A stretch of DNA of 64,000 nucleotides from Novosphingobium sp. Gsoil 351 (GTDB lineage: Bacteria > Pseudomonadota > Alphaproteobacteria > Sphingomonadales > Sphingomonadaceae): contig NZ_CP046120.1 of NCBI RefSeq assembly GCF_009707465.1, positions 3,005,501-3,069,500 of the forward strand. The letters run 5' to 3'. A program made the translations under genes and the position numbers. This document shows positions 63,014 to 64,000 of the stretch, piece after piece; position 1 is the stretch's first letter, and each line of letters begins with the position of its first letter. A model generated the notes under the pieces. That model searched no databases. It was given only the letters and a program-made list of their open reading frames with translations, and was not told the origin of the DNA.

Positions 63014-63972
63014 AGCGTGATCGCGGCGCTGGGCAGGGGACCGGCCCGTGCGTCTTCATAACTGCGCCGCTCGACGATGAGGCCATAGTCCTCGATGCGC
63101 CGGTGACGGGCGAAGTTGAACAGGTCTTCGCGATAAGGCTGCGCCGCATCGAGGTCGCAGTCGGCGACGATCAGTTCGTCGGCGCTGCTCGAGGCGACCG
63201 CTGCCAGCTCGCCCGTTGGCGAGGCGATCGCCGAGCCGGCGAGAAGGCGTGCGCCGTCCTCCACGCCACATTTGGCGGTCGCGGCAACCCATAGCGCATT
63301 GTGGTGGGCACCTGACTGGATCGAGAGGTGGTTCTGGAATGCCGACAGCGCGTCCGAAGCGGGATAGAGATCGGGATCCATCGGCGTGTTGTAGCCGATC
63401 AGCACGACCTCGGCCCCTTGCAGGGCCATGACCCGGTATGTCTCGGGCCAGCGGCGGTCGTTGCACAGCGCCAGCCCGATGCGGGTGCCAAATGCCTCAA
63501 ACACCGGGAAGCCGAGGTCGCCGACCTCGAAGTAGCGCTTCTCCAGATGCTGATGGGTAAGCCCGGGTTGCGGCTCGGCGTCGCCGGGCAAATGGACTTT
63601 GCGATAATGCCCGACGATCGCGCCTCCGGCGTCGACCAGGACCGCGCTGTTGAAGCGCTGACCAGTCGCGGTTAGCTCGGCGAAGCCGAGGAAGAAGCCG
63701 ATGCCGTGCTTCGCGGCACCGGCGAACAGCGGCTGCGTAGTCTCGTCGGGCATCGCGCGCTCAAACCAGCCATTGAGCGTCGCCGGATCCTGGATGACAT
63801 AGCGCGGGAAGAACGTGGTCAGCGCGAGCTCGGGAAACACTATAAGCGCGGCTCCAGCCGCGCTGGCCTGGCGCATCAACTCGAGCATCCTGGCGACGGC
63901 ACTGGCGCGAGGCTCGGCGGGAGAAATCCCGCCGAGCTGGCCGCAAGCGATCCGCAAGACACGCGCCATCAT
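63010..63972 (-). CDS. N-carbamoyl-D-amino-acid hydrolase-like nitrilase
   Basis: A 320-residue carbon-nitrogen hydrolase. The Glu-Lys-Cys triad is visible: Glu in VFPELALTTFFPRY, Lys in HYRKVHLPGDAE and Cys in LALCNDRRWPETYRV. The FPELALTTFFPR stretch and the NDRRWPE loop are typical of the D-carbamoylase branch, which releases NH3 and CO2 from N-carbamoyl amino acids. The start is ATG 63969 or 63972. It is the first gene in the window of the minus-strand hydrolase operon, which may continue to the right. Confidence 0.9.
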   Translation of the reverse strand: MMARVLRIACGQLGGISPAEPRASAVARMLELMRQASAAGAALIVFPELALTTFFPRYVIQDPATLNGWFERAMPDETTQPLFAGAAKHGIGFFLGFAELTATGQRFNSAVLVDAGGAIVGHYRKVHLPGDAEPQPGLTHQHLEKRYFEVGDLGFPVFEAFGTRIGLALCNDRRWPETYRVMALQGAEVVLIGYNTPMDPDLYPASDALSAFQNHLSIQSGAHHNALWVAATAKCGVEDGARLLAGSAIASPTGELAAVASSSADELIVADCDLDAAQPYREDLFNFARHRRIEDYGLIVERRSYEDARAGPLPSAAITL

Positions 63973-64000
63973 ATCCCTAGCCCGAGCGCCGCGCGCTCAA

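Noticed and set aside
43037..63972. The locus as a microcystin-degrading mlr cluster
   Set aside because: A beta-lactamase-fold hydrolase is shared, but MlrA and an M81 (MlrC-type) peptidase are absent.

Overview
The window is GC-rich chromosomal DNA from an alphaproteobacterium, most likely a member of the Sphingomonadales (Novosphingobium/Sphingomonas type). The reasons are: a separate F0 ATP synthase operon of the alphaproteobacterial kind (atpI-atpB-atpE-atpF'-atpF), TIGR02300 and DUF6481 type small proteins, a CBU_0592-like membrane protein between cmk and aroA, a TonB-dependent receptor with a catabolic locus, and dispersed short inverted repeats containing TCGAGCGAAGTCGAG or GAGCCTGTC. 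This placement rests on gene content, not on a marker-gene comparison.

Layout. 1-31 kb is mostly core genome: tRNA-Ala(CGC), obgE, the F0 operon, a quinone reductase, gloB, rpsA, cmk, aroA, tRNA-Ala(GGC), two exported proteins, an NRAMP-type transporter, a TonB-like protein, an acyl-CoA dehydrogenase, an orphan sensor kinase, a 2OG-Fe(II) oxygenase, an EVE protein, an LplT-like MFS protein, pgsA, oxyR, rnd, aspS, acpP-fabF-mltG, an SdsA-like sulfatase and a 2'-5' RNA ligase. 32.1-38.9 kb is a genomic island. It starts with a P4-type integrase just downstream of tRNA-Met. A train of single small genes follows (methyltransferase, two HNH nucleases, unknown proteins, a 55-residue membrane protein), separated by about 75-bp imperfect palindromes that resemble attC sites in layout. 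An IS256-family element sits inside the train. 39.0-42.6 kb is a decayed tryptophan/kynurenine region: maiA, kynU, an in-frame chimera of the front of kynA and the back of kynB, and a LysR fragment.

42.6-64 kb is a long, almost wholly minus-strand catabolic locus. From right to left it has an N-carbamoyl-amino-acid hydrolase/nitrilase, a class-C beta-lactamase-like hydrolase, an esterase, an M32 carboxypeptidase, an MFS transporter, an M20 peptidase, a cytochrome P450 fragment, an unrecognised 453-residue protein, an FAD-linked oxidase, then a MarR regulator divergent from a TonB-dependent receptor, a peptide-binding lipoprotein, a dipeptide-type ABC transporter, a GMC oxidoreductase and a second MarR. 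Many stop and start codons overlap, so translation is probably coupled. The set suggests uptake and breakdown of a peptide-like or amide-bearing compound.

Quality warning. Thirteen otherwise convincing genes are broken by single-base indels, nearly all in G/C runs or CG tracts (9 missing, 4 extra bases). This looks like homopolymer sequencing error more than gene decay. For these genes I give the repaired span. The MFS gene at 57.9-59.3 kb has a true in-frame stop, which is a different kind of lesion.
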